Source of the DNA: Nitrospirillum iridis
Lineage (GTDB): Bacteria; Pseudomonadota; Alphaproteobacteria; Azospirillales; Azospirillaceae
Direction of reading: 5' to 3'
Length of the DNA: 64,000 bases
Assembly: GCF_014205765.1 (NCBI RefSeq)
Contig: NZ_JACIIZ010000005.1
Coordinates: 136,837-200,836 of the forward strand
Part shown: one piece after another, positions 8,651 through 17,251 of the stretch
How the letters are laid out: each line of letters starts with the position of its first letter
Position numbering within the stretch: position 1 is the stretch's first letter
Position numbers and translations under genes: made by a program
Notes under the pieces: model-generated
What the model was told of the DNA's origin: nothing
Databases searched by the model: none
The model's input: the letters and a program-made list of their open reading frames with translations, nothing else

Positions 8651-9730
8651 TTAATTGCGCTTCATTAAAATAATGACCCGACTTGTAGTCGTTACAGCAA
8701 TAAGTTCTCCTGAACTAGATATCGAAGTTACTTGTCGTTCACGAGGCAGTATATCTCCATCATATAACTCACCATGTTCGCCGACTAACTTTACCGCTCT
8801 CTTCTCGACGCCACCAATTATAATTGCACTATCACGACAACACCAACGAATTGCGGTCACTCCAGAAAGCCCAGTAGCAAACTCAGTACTCAACTCATTT
8901 TCATTAATATCAAATATAATTACTGATGGGCCTGCCTTTCCAGGCCACATATGGTAATTCAAACCAATTGCTATTTTGCTATCATCTTCCTTTATCGAAA
9001 GATGACTAAAAGGCGTTGCATCGTATTTGTTCCTCAAAATTGGTGATATTTTTTCCGATTTATCTAAATTAATAATGAACAGCTCACCAAACGTCATTAC
9101 GGCTATTTTATTAGATGAATGGAAAAATCTAATGGATTTCACGACACTCCTTTGCATCGGCGGATCCAGCATTTCTTCATATTTTAAAACTCTCCAGTCG
9201 TCCGTACTATATATGGTAATTCCACTTCCACTAACTGACGAAACTGCAAATAATTTCGCGTCCCGGGACAGGTCACAATCCCCGGTTTGCAATTTATCAT
9301 AGGCACCATTTATTATGGGCTTTTCTATTTTTCTTATTAAATGACCATCATCTTTATCCCAAAGAGCCAAATAATATTTTTGTTCATCGCTAGAGTTAGG
9401 AGCAAGTGCGGTAATAATGTTGTTGTCATTTGAGAAAAACAAACATCTCGTTTGATCGCCGCCAGTCCGATGAAACTTACTTATCATTTTCCAAGTATCT
9501 GTGCTCCATACGGTCACGGTTGCGGCTCCATCACTCAAAATCGATAAAAATTTTCCATCCCGACTCCATGAAGCAGTCGTAGATGCAGGAAGATCAATCT
9601 CTTTAACCACATCAAAATTTGAACTCTTAGTTGGTTTTTCCCCGGATTGCACCTTATTCACGGAAATTACTCGGAGCAATATTATGAGAATGACAATAAT
9701 CATCGCCCAAAAGGCGAGGAACCTAATCAT
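8651..9730 (-). CDS. Membrane-anchored beta-propeller (WD40-like) protein, AT-rich
   Basis: 359 residues. One N-terminal transmembrane segment (about 4-21) is followed by a periplasm- or cytoplasm-facing domain with repeating WD40-like blades: ASWSRDGKFLSILSDGAATVTVW, CDLSRDAKLFAVSS...ITIYSTDDW, IRFFHSSNKIAVMT, AIRWCCRDSAIIIGG. No catalytic domain is attached. Base composition is roughly 35-40% GC, far below the neighbours, so it was probably acquired by transfer. Its ATG overlaps the stop of the acyltransferase remnant (ATGATTAG), suggesting translational coupling or a chance junction. Function unknown. Confidence 0.7.
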   Translation of the reverse strand: MIRFLAFWAMIIVILIILLRVISVNKVQSGEKPTKSSNFDVVKEIDLPASTTASWSRDGKFLSILSDGAATVTVWSTDTWKMISKFHRTGGDQTRCLFFSNDNNIITALAPNSSDEQKYYLALWDKDDGHLIRKIEKPIINGAYDKLQTGDCDLSRDAKLFAVSSVSGSGITIYSTDDWRVLKYEEMLDPPMQRSVVKSIRFFHSSNKIAVMTFGELFIINLDKSEKISPILRNKYDATPFSHLSIKEDDSKIAIGLNYHMWPGKAGPSVIIFDINENELSTEFATGLSGVTAIRWCCRDSAIIIGGVEKRAVKLVGEHGELYDGDILPRERQVTSISSSGELIAVTTTSRVIILMKRN

Positions 9731-10127
9731 TTACACCCCCCGCCACCTCCTCCGCCTTCCGCTCCCCCGCCTTGGGATCGGTCTGCTGCAGCTTGAAGGT
9801 CTTGCCCTTCAGCGCCGTCTGGCGCAAATCGTCCAGTATACGGGGAGCTAGGAGGTTTTCCGCCATGGTGGTGGAGGCCACCAAGTCGACGATCCAGCAG
9901 CGGTCGCCGGACTTCCAGTCGCCCACCTGGGGCCGGCCGCCGCCGGTCAGGCGGCCTTCCGCCTCCTCCGACAAATAGGCGGCCCCGGTGGCCACGCCCA
10001 CGGGCTGGTTGCCATCGCGGTAGATGCGGTAATGCTCCGCCAGCAGGGGCGGCATGACCAACCATTCCAGGTCGGCCAGCTTCACCGGGTGATGCAGCGA
10101 CGACTGGGTCAGCAGCCAGACGATCTC
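9723..10127 (-). pseudogene. HlyC-type toxin-activating lysine acyltransferase, 5'-truncated
   Basis: The translation EIVWLLTQSSLHHPVKL...DLEWLVMPP...HYRIYRDGNQPVGVATGA...GDWKSGDRCWIVDLVAS...GKTFKLQQTDPKAG matches HlyC/RtxC acyltransferases, which acylate lysines of RTX toxins. The catalytic Asp is kept (DRCWIVD). The catalytic His lies in SSLHHPV, but upstream of it no ATG, GTG or TTG occurs before an in-frame stop inside parD. The only available start (GTG 10085) lies after that His. The gene therefore looks inactivated. No RTX toxin gene is in the window. Confidence 0.72.
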
Positions 10128-10387
10128 GCATACTCCCCATTCCCGACTTCGCCCGCCTCGGCCTTCACGTCAGCCCAGATGTCCAAGACAGTCTGGCCGC
10201 TGATGCCGTCCGCCTCGCCCTCTTCCAGGGCCATGCGAAGGGCGGCGAGTTTGGATTCGCGTTCTTCCAGCAGGCACCAGCCCGCCCGCGTGACGGCGCT
10301 GGCGGTGCCGTAACGGCCTTGCGCGACCTGCGTTTCCACGAAGTGGGTGAAATGCTCGCCTGAGCTGACCGACGTGTTCTTGGCCAT
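10109..10387 (-). CDS. parD: ParD-family antitoxin without a ParE partner
   Basis: 92 residues. The N-terminal half is a clear ParD ribbon-helix-helix protein: MAKNTSVSSGEHFTHFVETQ, VAQGRYGTASAVTRAG, LEERESKLAALRMALEEGEA. In an intact system it represses its own promoter and neutralises ParE. The start at 10387 follows GGAGG at good spacing. The last residues (from about GEVGNG) run into the truncated acyltransferase in another frame, so the natural 3' end and the parE gene seem to have been lost by recombination. Confidence 0.8.
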   Translation of the reverse strand: MAKNTSVSSGEHFTHFVETQVAQGRYGTASAVTRAGWCLLEERESKLAALRMALEEGEADGISGQTVLDIWADVKAEAGEVGNGEYARSSGC

Positions 10388-10456
10388 GAACCACACCTCC
10401 AGCGCGCACCTTACCAAGGATTAGTACCGCGCGCACCGTCGGCCACGAAAAGTACG

Positions 10457-10467
10457 CCCCCCCCCCC
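10457..10467. repeat. Run of eleven C residues upstream of parD
   Basis: A homopolymer of 11 C (11 G on the parD strand) lies about 70 bp upstream of the parD start. Such tracts vary in length by slippage and are also prone to sequencing error. Confidence 0.8.
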
Positions 10468-10550
10468 AAGCATCACCTGTCATCCCATGGGCACGTGACC
10501 GGGGAGGCTGAGCGACTGGCGACGCCGGTGCCCCAATCACTTGCGCCCCA

Positions 10551-10961
10551 TCACTTGTGCAAGGTCGCCAGGAACGCGATCAGATCCGCCCGCTCGCCCG
10601 GGTCCTTGACGCCCTGGAACTTCATCACCGTTCCCGGCATGGCGGTCTTGGGCGCGGTCAGGTAGGGGTCCAGCGTGTCGGGGGACCACACCCAACCGGC
10701 GTTGCGATTGGCGTCGGAGTAGGCGAAGCCCTCCACCGCCCCGGTCCGCCGGCCCATCAGCTCGAACAGGTTGGGCGCGCTGCGCGAACCGCCGCCGGCG
10801 CGGGTCGTGTGGCATTCGCTGCAATAGTTGTCGAACAGGTCAGCACCCCGGGCGGCGTCGGCCGCCCGACCCGCCGCCGGCAAGAGGACCGACAGCGCGG
10901 CCACTACCAGAACCCGGATCAGGCCCCGGCCCCGCCGGCCGGTGAGGAGGGAACGCGCCAT
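10551..10961 (-). CDS. Periplasmic class I cytochrome c
   Basis: 136 residues from ATG 10961. The start overlaps the stop of the cytochrome-porin gene (ATGA), giving tight coupling. A signal peptide (cleavage near GRAADA) is followed by one haem site CSECH (47-51). The likely Met axial ligand lies in MPGTVMKF (Met113). The C-terminal helix ends ADLIAFLATL, typical of cytochrome c2/c552. It would carry single electrons across the periplasm, here presumably between the outer-membrane cytochrome-porin and the b561 protein of the same operon. Confidence 0.9.
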   Translation of the reverse strand: MARSLLTGRRGRGLIRVLVVAALSVLLPAAGRAADAARGADLFDNYCSECHTTRAGGGSRSAPNLFELMGRRTGAVEGFAYSDANRNAGWVWSPDTLDPYLTAPKTAMPGTVMKFQGVKDPGERADLIAFLATLHK

Positions 10962-12313
10962 CAGAAAGCCAACCATGTCAGGAGCCACAGCGTGTTGTTG
11001 TCGGAGGCGTTGCGGCCGGCGCCGTCATAGTTGCTGGTGGCGCCGTTGAACTGGGTGTAGCCGGTATATTGCAGCGCCAGGCGCAGGTTGGCCCAGGGCG
11101 CCATCCAGGACTCCGTCTTGCCGAAGGGCGTCCAGTCGGCCTGCAGGATGTAGCCGCTGGAGTTCGGCTTGCCGTTGACGCTGCCCGCCAGGGGATCCGA
11201 TCCATAGAGCGTGGCGTCGCCGGACCCGGTGCTGCGGAACACGCCGGCGGTCAGGCCGTAGGTCTGCTGGAAGTAGTAATAGGTGTTGAGGCGATAGCTG
11301 TTGAGGTGGCCCGATGGGGTGTCGGCCAGCCCCAAGGCCACGCTGGCCGGCAGGGACCGCGTCTCCAGGATGGCGGTGGCATTGGCCCCCAGGGTGTGGT
11401 TGCGGTTGGGATGCCACTGATAGCTGGCGTCCAGGCCCACATCGGTATAGCGGTCGGTGCTGGCGCTGCGGTCGTTGTTGGGGAAGACATGGGCCGAGAG
11501 ACCGAAGGCGCCCAGGGCGGCCGAATGCTGCAGATCCTCGTATTGCAGCGCCACCCGGCCATAGGGTGCCGTGCCGTTCACCACCTGCCCATCGGCGATG
11601 CCTACCCCCAGAGTGTTCAGCGGCCCGCCGCCCAGGGAGCGATAGCCCCCGAACTCGACATAAACCAGGTCGGAGAACAGGCCATAGGCCGTCATGCCCA
11701 CCACCCGCTGCGCCAACCCGCCCTCGATCAGCGTGGACGCGGCGGGATGGGGCGCCAGCTTGGCGGCGGCATAGGGGAAGCCCCAGGCGGGCGTGGTGTT
11801 ATAGGGATCGGACACGGTGGGGCTGTTGTTGACCGACAGGCCCAGGATGCTCTCCAGCCCGGCCAGGGTGGCCTCGCGCCCATAGCGCACGTCGGTGTTG
11901 TCCCAGGAGATATGGTGGCCGACACCATCCCAGGTGGTCTGCGAGAAGACGCCCAGATGGTCGTAGATCCGGCCGGCGACGAAGACGCTGACCTGATCCA
12001 CGGCCACGTCATCGTTGGCGCCGAAGCCCGGGGCGGCGCCGCCGTCCTGCCCCTGCGCCGTGTGGGTGAGCGACAGCTCGGCCATGCCGGACACCAGGGG
12101 GAATTGGCGGTCGGCCTGGCCGTCGGCATAGCCGGTGAGCTTGAAGGCGCGGCCGTGCGCGTTCAGCTGCGGGCCGAAGCTGCCGACATGGCAGGCGCTG
12201 CACGCCTGGCCGGTCTGGTCGGAGAAGGACGGGACGGCGCGCGCGGGCGCCGTCATCAGGGCGCCCGCCACGATGACCAGCAGGGCAAGCGGCGGCATGA
12301 GGGGGGATGACAT
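10961..12313 (-). CDS. Cyc2-like fused monohaem cytochrome-porin (outer membrane)
   Basis: 450 residues from ATG 12313. A signal peptide ends near APARA. The mature N-terminus reads AVPSFSDQTG then CSACH (38-42), followed by NAHGRAFKLTGY. This matches, from memory, the A-x-P-x-F-x-x-Q-T-G-x2-C-x2-C-H signature of Cyc2-type fused cytochrome-porins. The remaining 380 or so residues show alternating polar/hydrophobic strands with many Tyr, Asn and Gly and end in a hydrophobic strand with terminal Phe (TLWLLTWLAF), as expected for an outer-membrane beta barrel. Cyc2 proteins oxidise Fe(II) outside the cell; many relatives have no known donor. The gene is 8 nt downstream of the b561 gene and overlaps the cytochrome c start. 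Confidence 0.75.
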   Translation of the reverse strand: MSSPLMPPLALLVIVAGALMTAPARAVPSFSDQTGQACSACHVGSFGPQLNAHGRAFKLTGYADGQADRQFPLVSGMAELSLTHTAQGQDGGAAPGFGANDDVAVDQVSVFVAGRIYDHLGVFSQTTWDGVGHHISWDNTDVRYGREATLAGLESILGLSVNNSPTVSDPYNTTPAWGFPYAAAKLAPHPAASTLIEGGLAQRVVGMTAYGLFSDLVYVEFGGYRSLGGGPLNTLGVGIADGQVVNGTAPYGRVALQYEDLQHSAALGAFGLSAHVFPNNDRSASTDRYTDVGLDASYQWHPNRNHTLGANATAILETRSLPASVALGLADTPSGHLNSYRLNTYYYFQQTYGLTAGVFRSTGSGDATLYGSDPLAGSVNGKPNSSGYILQADWTPFGKTESWMAPWANLRLALQYTGYTQFNGATSNYDGAGRNASDNNTLWLLTWLAF

Positions 12314-12321
12314 GGACAGCC

Positions 12322-12924
12322 TCACGATTCGGTGACCGGGGAAGAGGCGGGGAAGCCGCGGCCGCGCGGACGCATGCGGTTCAGCGTGCCGTCCTTCAGG
12401 ATCAGGGCATGGCCGATGGCGGCGCCGGCGTGCAGGCCGACCAGCGCCAGCAGGGCCCAGGACAGGAAGGCGTGCGCCAGGCCCAGCCATTCCGCCCGCT
12501 CCGCACTCTTGGCGATCAGGACCGGCAACGGCAGCCAGCCGAACAGGTCCAGGGCGCGCCCCCGGGCGGACGCCAGCAACCAGCCGCTTAACGGTTGCAG
12601 GAACAGAAGGGCATAGAGCCCGCCATGGACCAAACCCGCCAGCGCGTGTTGCCACGCCGGCATTCCCGGCACCGGCGGCGGCGCCGGTCGCGCCAGCCGC
12701 AGGCCCAACCGGATGGCGGACAGCGCCATCAGGACCAGGCCGACCAGCCGGTGCCAATCCAGCAATAGCCGCCGCAGGGCGGCGTCCTCGATACCCTCCC
12801 GAATCCATGCGGTGGCGAATAGCGCCATCACCAGCGCGGCACCGGCCCAATGGACGTAAATTTGCGCCGCGCTGTACGCGCGTCGATGAACCACCATCAC
12901 CCACCCCGCCATTGTCATGGTCAC
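12322..12924 (-). CDS. Cytochrome b561 (CybB-like), inner membrane
   Basis: 200 residues with four predicted transmembrane helices. Candidate haem b histidines lie in YVHWAG (helix 1), DWHRLVGL (helix 2), LVHGGLYALLF (helix 3) and LAHAFLSW...GLHAGAAIGHAL (helix 4), the usual pattern of the b561/Ni-hydrogenase cytochrome superfamily. These proteins exchange electrons between quinone and periplasmic carriers. It is the first gene of the operon with the cytochrome-porin and cytochrome c. The start could be 12924 or the Met at 12912. The ORF of the porin reads back through this gene in another frame, which is shadow. Confidence 0.85.
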   Translation of the reverse strand: MTMTMAGWVMVVHRRAYSAAQIYVHWAGAALVMALFATAWIREGIEDAALRRLLLDWHRLVGLVLMALSAIRLGLRLARPAPPPVPGMPAWQHALAGLVHGGLYALLFLQPLSGWLLASARGRALDLFGWLPLPVLIAKSAERAEWLGLAHAFLSWALLALVGLHAGAAIGHALILKDGTLNRMRPRGRGFPASSPVTES

Positions 12925-13151
12925 GATGGTGCGGCGCGGAATTCCTACCGCACCGCACCCATGAACGCGCCCACCCTAAGGGTCCGGTGTGTGGAGTTGT
13001 TTGGAGTTGCCCCCCTGCCCCGTCGAGTGTTTTGCAGGAATCCGGCCCCATGGCGCAGGCGTTCACAGCGCCGGTGGCGCGCACCGGGCGGGCTTTCGCG
13101 TCACGCGGCAGTTCCTGGGGCCGAAGAGTAGCCTCCCTTGCCGAGCGCACT

Positions 13152-13183
13152 CCTTTGGTATATCTTTTTGATAGATATCAAAG
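13152..13183. promoter_or_regulatory. Palindromic operator before vapBC
   Basis: An imperfect inverted repeat (CCTTTG..ATATCT facing AGATAT..CAAAGG) sits in an AT-rich patch just before the vapB ribosome site (AAGGAGG, 13181-13187). VapB/VapC complexes normally repress their own promoter at such a site. Confidence 0.6.
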
Positions 13184-13192
13184 GAGGATGCC

Positions 13193-13435
13193 ATGGATAC
13201 CGCCAAGCTCTTCTGGTCCGGCCGATCACAGGCCGTGCGCCTGCCCAAGGACTTCCGGTTCGAAGGGGAGGAAGTGCGCATCCGCCGTCACGGCAACGCG
13301 GTGATCCTGGAACCCATCGCCAACAGTTGGGATTGGCTGGTGGAGGTTACCGGCCCGGTGGATGAGGACTTCGCGAAGGCGGCCACGGAACGGCCCGATG
13401 ATCAGAGGCGCCCAGCCCTGGATTTCTTCGAGTGA
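13193..13435 (+). CDS. vapB: VapB-type antitoxin (AbrB/SpoVT swapped-hairpin)
   Basis: 80 residues. The N-terminal MDTAKLFWSGRSQAVRLPKDFRF and VRIRRHGNAVILEP form the AbrB-like DNA-binding domain of VagC/VapB. The acidic C-terminal part (WLVEVTGPVDEDF...LDFFE) would wrap the toxin. An AAGGAGG ribosome site lies 5-6 nt upstream. It overlaps vapC by 4 nt (GTGA), as usual for co-regulated toxin-antitoxin pairs. Confidence 0.92.
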   Translation: MDTAKLFWSGRSQAVRLPKDFRFEGEEVRIRRHGNAVILEPIANSWDWLVEVTGPVDEDFAKAATERPDDQRRPALDFFE

Positions 13436-13821
13436 AATTCCTGCTGGACACCAACGCCGTCATCGCGGTGATGAAAGGACACGCCGCTTTCCTGGATCGG
13501 ATGCGGCAGTACCGGCCGGAGGATTTCGGCCTACCCGCCATTGTGGCGCATGAGCTTTATTTCGGGGCCGCCAAGAGCCAGCGCGCGGCGGAGAACATGG
13601 CACGCGTTGAGGCCTTGCGTTTCCCCGTCCTGGACCTCGACCGGGAGGACGCCCGCCAGGCGGGCCTTATCCGGGCGCACCTGGCGGCCGCCGGCACGCC
13701 CATTGGCCCCTACGATGTGCTGATCGCCGGGCAGGCCCTGGCTCGCGATCTAACCCTGGTCACGCACAACACGCGGGAATTCCTGCGGGTGCCGGGCCTG
13801 CGCCTGGAAGACTGGCAGTAG
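13432..13821 (+). CDS. vapC: VapC toxin, PIN-domain ribonuclease
   Basis: 129 residues from a GTG start. PIN-domain acidic residues are all visible: Asp6 in LLDTNAV, Glu41 in AHELYFGAAKS, Asp95 in GPYDVLIAGQAL, and the C-terminal THNTREF motif. VapC toxins cut specific tRNAs or rRNA when released from VapB. The protein looks intact and of normal length. Confidence 0.93.
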   Translation: MKFLLDTNAVIAVMKGHAAFLDRMRQYRPEDFGLPAIVAHELYFGAAKSQRAAENMARVEALRFPVLDLDREDARQAGLIRAHLAAAGTPIGPYDVLIAGQALARDLTLVTHNTREFLRVPGLRLEDWQ

Positions 13822-13901
13822 GGCGGCCGCCCGTCTCGGCCTTCACCACCGCCACTCCCGCTCCCGGAATACCAAAGGTCGGCGTCTTCCAATGACGCCC
13901 A

Positions 13902-13942
13902 TAAAAGAGCGGGCGGCGCCCCGAAGGACGCCGCCCGCCTTT
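13902..13942 (-). terminator. aspS terminator
   Basis: A 10-bp GC stem (13909-13918 with 13929-13938) is followed on the minus strand by TCTTTTAT, directly downstream of aspS. Confidence 0.8.
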
Positions 13943-13971
13943 ACACTCCGCCTCGCGAAGAAACCCCGGCC

Positions 13972-15792
13972 TCAGCCTTCCTTGGCTTCGGTGGTGATCT
14001 TGGGCTTGGGTAGGTCGAGCTTGATCGACAGTTCCTTCAGCCGGGCCGCGTCCACCGCGTTGGGGGCCTGCATCAGCAGATCCTCGGCGCGCTGGTTCAG
14101 CGGGAAGACGATGACCTCGCGGATGTTGGGCTCATCGGCCAGCAGCATGACGATGCGGTCGATGCCGGGGGCGGAACCACCGTGCGGCGGGGCGCCCAGC
14201 TTGAAGGCCGACAGCATGCCGCCGAAGCGCGTTTCCAGATCCTCGGCGGTGTAGCCGGCGATCTCGAAGGCCTTGTACATGATCTCGGGCTTGTGGTTAC
14301 GGATGGCGCCCGAGGACAGTTCGATGCCGTTGCAGACGATGTCGTACTGGAAGGCCTTGATGTCCAGCGGGTTCATGCTGGTCAGGGCCTCCAGGCCGCC
14401 CTGCGGCATGGAGAAGGGGTTGTGGGAGAAGTCGATCTTCCCCGTCTCCTCATCCTTCTCATACATCGGGAAGTCGACGATCCAGCAGAAGCGGAAGGCG
14501 TCCTTCTCGATCAGGTCCAGCTCCTCACCGATGCGGGTGCGGGCCTGGCCGGCCAGCTTGGCGGCGGGGCCTTCCAGGTCGCAGACGAAGAACACAGCGT
14601 CGCCGTCGACCGCACCGGTCAGTTCGCGCAAGACCACCTGGGCGGCCTCGGGCACGAACTTGGCGATGGGGCCCTTGCCGGCGCCGTTCTCGAACAGGAT
14701 GTAGCCCAGGCCGGGCGCGCCCAGGCCACGGGCCCAGTCGTTCAGCTTGTCAAAGAAGCTGCGCGGCTTGTCGCCCACGGCCGGCGCCTTGACGCAGCGG
14801 ACGACGCCGCCCTTGTCCAGCACGCCACGGAAGGCCTTGAACTCCACATCGTCGCGGCGGAACACGGCCGACACGTCGGTGATCACCAGCGGGTTGCGCA
14901 GATCCGGCTTGTCGTTGCCGTACTTCAGCATGCTCTCGGCATAGGGGACGCGCGGAAACGGATAGGGGCTGACGGTCTTGGCCGTGCCGGTGAAGTCGCG
15001 GAACTCGGTGAAGATGCCGTGGATCACCGGCTCGATGGCGGCGAACACGTCGTCCTGCGTCACGTAGCTCATCTCGAAGTCGAGCTGGTAGAACTCGCCG
15101 GGCGACCGGTCGGCGCGGCTGTCCTCGTCACGGAAGCAGGGGGCGATCTGGAAATAGCGGTCGAAGCCCGCCACCATCAGCAATTGCTTGAACTGCTGCG
15201 GCGCCTGCGGCAGGGCGTAGAACTTGCCCGGGTGGTTGCGCGCCGGCACCAGGAAGTCGCGCGCACCTTCCGGCGAGGACGAGGTCAGGATGGGGGTCTG
15301 GAACTCGGTGAAGCCCGCCTCGATCATGCGGCGGCGGGCCGACGCGATGACGTTGGAGCGCAGATGGATGTTGCGGTGCATCTTGGTGCGGCGCAGGTCC
15401 AGGAAGCGATAGCGCAGGCGGATGTCCTCGCCCGCGTCCTGGTCGGAGTTCACCTGCAGGGGCAGCGGGTCGGCCACGCTCTGCACCACGATCTCATCCA
15501 CCTTCACCTCGACATGGCCGGTGGGCAGCTTGTCGTTGATGGTTTCGGCGGTGCGGGCCACCACGCGGCCGGTGACGGTGATGACCGATTCCAGGCGGGT
15601 CCCGTCCAGCAGCTTGAAGCCGGGATTGTCGATATCGATCACGCACTGGGTCAGGCCGTAATTGTCGCGCAGGTCGACGAACAGCAGTTGGCCATGATCA
15701 CGCTTGCGGTGGATCCAGCCGGAGAGGCGGACGGTCTTGCCGGCGTCTTCCAGACGCAGGGCGCCGCAGGTGTGGGAGCGATAGGGATGCAT
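13972..15792 (-). CDS. aspS: Aspartyl-tRNA synthetase
   Basis: 606 residues from ATG 15792, where [13 protein letters not shown] begins the conserved N-terminal OB-fold ([21 protein letters not shown]). The class II core carries motif 2 ([10 protein letters not shown]) and motif 3 ([14 protein letters not shown]), with the bacterial GAD insertion between. It charges tRNA-Asp (and tRNA-Asn if non-discriminating). The C-terminus [15 protein letters not shown] is a short tail. Adjacent to rnd in many alphaproteobacteria as a divergent pair; here an acyltransferase gene lies between them. Confidence 0.97.
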   Translation of the reverse strand: MHPYRSHTCGALRLEDAGKTVRLSGWIHRKRDHGQLLFVDLRDNYGLTQCVIDIDNPGFKLLDGTRLESVITVTGRVVARTAETINDKLPTGHVEVKVDEIVVQSVADPLPLQVNSDQDAGEDIRLRYRFLDLRRTKMHRNIHLRSNVIASARRRMIEAGFTEFQTPILTSSSPEGARDFLVPARNHPGKFYALPQAPQQFKQLLMVAGFDRYFQIAPCFRDEDSRADRSPGEFYQLDFEMSYVTQDDVFAAIEPVIHGIFTEFRDFTGTAKTVSPYPFPRVPYAESMLKYGNDKPDLRNPLVITDVSAVFRRDDVEFKAFRGVLDKGGVVRCVKAPAVGDKPRSFFDKLNDWARGLGAPGLGYILFENGAGKGPIAKFVPEAAQVVLRELTGAVDGDAVFFVCDLEGPAAKLAGQARTRIGEELDLIEKDAFRFCWIVDFPMYEKDEETGKIDFSHNPFSMPQGGLEALTSMNPLDIKAFQYDIVCNGIELSSGAIRNHKPEIMYKAFEIAGYTAEDLETRFGGMLSAFKLGAPPHGGSAPGIDRIVMLLADEPNIREVIVFPLNQRAEDLLMQAPNAVDAARLKELSIKLDLPKPKITTEAKEG

Positions 15793-16046
15793 GGGGCCGG
15801 GCCTTGACGTGTGCGGTTGCAATAGACGGCGCGCCGCAGCCCCGAATGGGGCGCGGGCAAGGTTGCGACACTAGGGCCGCTGGGGGGCGGGTTGTCAAGC
15901 CGGGCGCGGCGCGGCTGTCGCCCCGCAGCATCAGCGTGTCCGGGCGGTCCGGCGCCAAAACATCTCCCCTGGCGCAGCGCATTGACAAGCCAGGCGTGGG
16001 GAAATAGTCTAAGATCCTGAAATATATATATTGTTGACTGACTTTC

Positions 16047-17216
16047 ATGATCTCTTCCAGCGGCCGCCGCGCCGATATCGACGGCTTGCGGGCGGTCGCC
16101 GTCCTGTTGGTCAGCGCCTTCCACATGTTTCCCAACACGGCGGCGCATGGTTTTATCGGCGTCGACATCTTCTTCGTCCTCTCGGGCTTCCTCATCGGCG
16201 GAATCGTCTTCCGCCAGCTGGACCAGGGCCGCTTCAGCTTCAAGGACTTCTATGCCCATCGGGCGCGGCGCATCTTCCCGCCCCTGATCCTGGTGTTGGC
16301 GACCAGCCTGGTTATCGGCTGGTTCAGCTTGTCCGCCGTGGAGTTGCGCGATCTGGGCCTGACGACGGCGGAGTGCTCCCTGTTCGTGCAGAACCTCGCC
16401 TGGTTGGCCTACAAAGGCCCCGGCATGATCCCGGACGGCGGCAAACACCTGCGCCATCTCTGGTCGCTGGCGCTTGAGGAGCAGTTCTACCTGATCTTCC
16501 CGTTGGCGGTCTGGCTGATCCACCGCGCCCGCCTCAATCGCCCGCTGCTGCTGGGGGGGGCGCTCGCCGCCTCGGCCGCCGTCCATCTCGCGGTCTACGC
16601 GACCTCGGGCTTCCACGCCTATATCTTTCCCCTGGCGCGGGCCTGGGAACTGATGGCCGGCGCGCTGGCGGCCCACTGGGTCCGCGGTCGCGGCGACAGC
16701 GGGGCGGCCAGCGGCCCCGCCGACCCGCGCATGGCCTCGGCCGCGTCGCTGGTTGGCCTGGGCTTGATCCTGCTGTCCCTGGTCCTCGTGCGCGGGCCAA
16801 TCAACTATCCCGCCTGGCACGTGGCGCTACCGGTGCTGGGCACGCTTTGCCTGCTGCTGGCCGGCCCGCGGGGTTGGGTCAACCGCACGCTTCTGTCCAC
16901 CCGGCCCGCCGTCTGGCTGGGCGGCATCAGCTATTCACTTTACCTGTGGCACGGCGTGCTGCCACGCCTGGCGCTGCCGGTGATCGGCAGCGAGCCAACC
17001 AAGGTCCCGCAGTTGATCTGCTTGCTGCTCAGCATCGCCATCTCGGCGGTCAGCACCCACCTGGTGGAGCGCCCCTTGCGGGAAAGCGGTCGCCGATCCG
17101 TGGCCGTGGCGTTGACCTTGCTGCTGGCCGCCGTCGGCGTCGCCGGTTATGTCTGTCATTGGGCGGACGGCTTCCCGGGGCGGGCGCCGGCTACGGCGGG
17201 CGCAAGAGCCGGCTAG
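16047..17216 (+). CDS. OafA/YrhL-type membrane acyltransferase (Acyl_transf_3)
   Basis: 389 residues with about ten hydrophobic segments. It opens RRADIDGLRAVAVLLVSAFHM, with the family's Arg and His, then GFIGVDIFFVLSGFLIG, FYAHRARRIFPPL and LWSLALEEQFYLIFP, all hallmarks of acyltransferase-3 proteins. These O-acylate lipopolysaccharide, exopolysaccharide or related glycans at the inner membrane. The C-terminal periplasmic SGNH domain of longer OafA proteins is absent. The region before the start (15990-16046) is AT-rich and lacks a good ribosome site. The acceptor is unknown. Confidence 0.88.
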   Translation: MISSSGRRADIDGLRAVAVLLVSAFHMFPNTAAHGFIGVDIFFVLSGFLIGGIVFRQLDQGRFSFKDFYAHRARRIFPPLILVLATSLVIGWFSLSAVELRDLGLTTAECSLFVQNLAWLAYKGPGMIPDGGKHLRHLWSLALEEQFYLIFPLAVWLIHRARLNRPLLLGGALAASAAVHLAVYATSGFHAYIFPLARAWELMAGALAAHWVRGRGDSGAASGPADPRMASAASLVGLGLILLSLVLVRGPINYPAWHVALPVLGTLCLLLAGPRGWVNRTLLSTRPAVWLGGISYSLYLWHGVLPRLALPVIGSEPTKVPQLICLLLSIAISAVSTHLVERPLRESGRRSVAVALTLLLAAVGVAGYVCHWADGFPGRAPATAGARAG

Positions 17217-17251
17217 GCATTCGCGGCCACCTATAGTATGTGAAAGGCCTC

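Noticed and set aside
9727-10140. A Gly-rich frame with ATG start over the acyltransferase
   Set aside because: It is the +1 shadow of the HlyC-like frame, which has the clear family match.
14182-15807. A 541-codon plus-strand open frame over aspS
   Set aside because: Same GC-rich antisense artefact; composition is typical of shadows (His, Gln, Ala, Gly).
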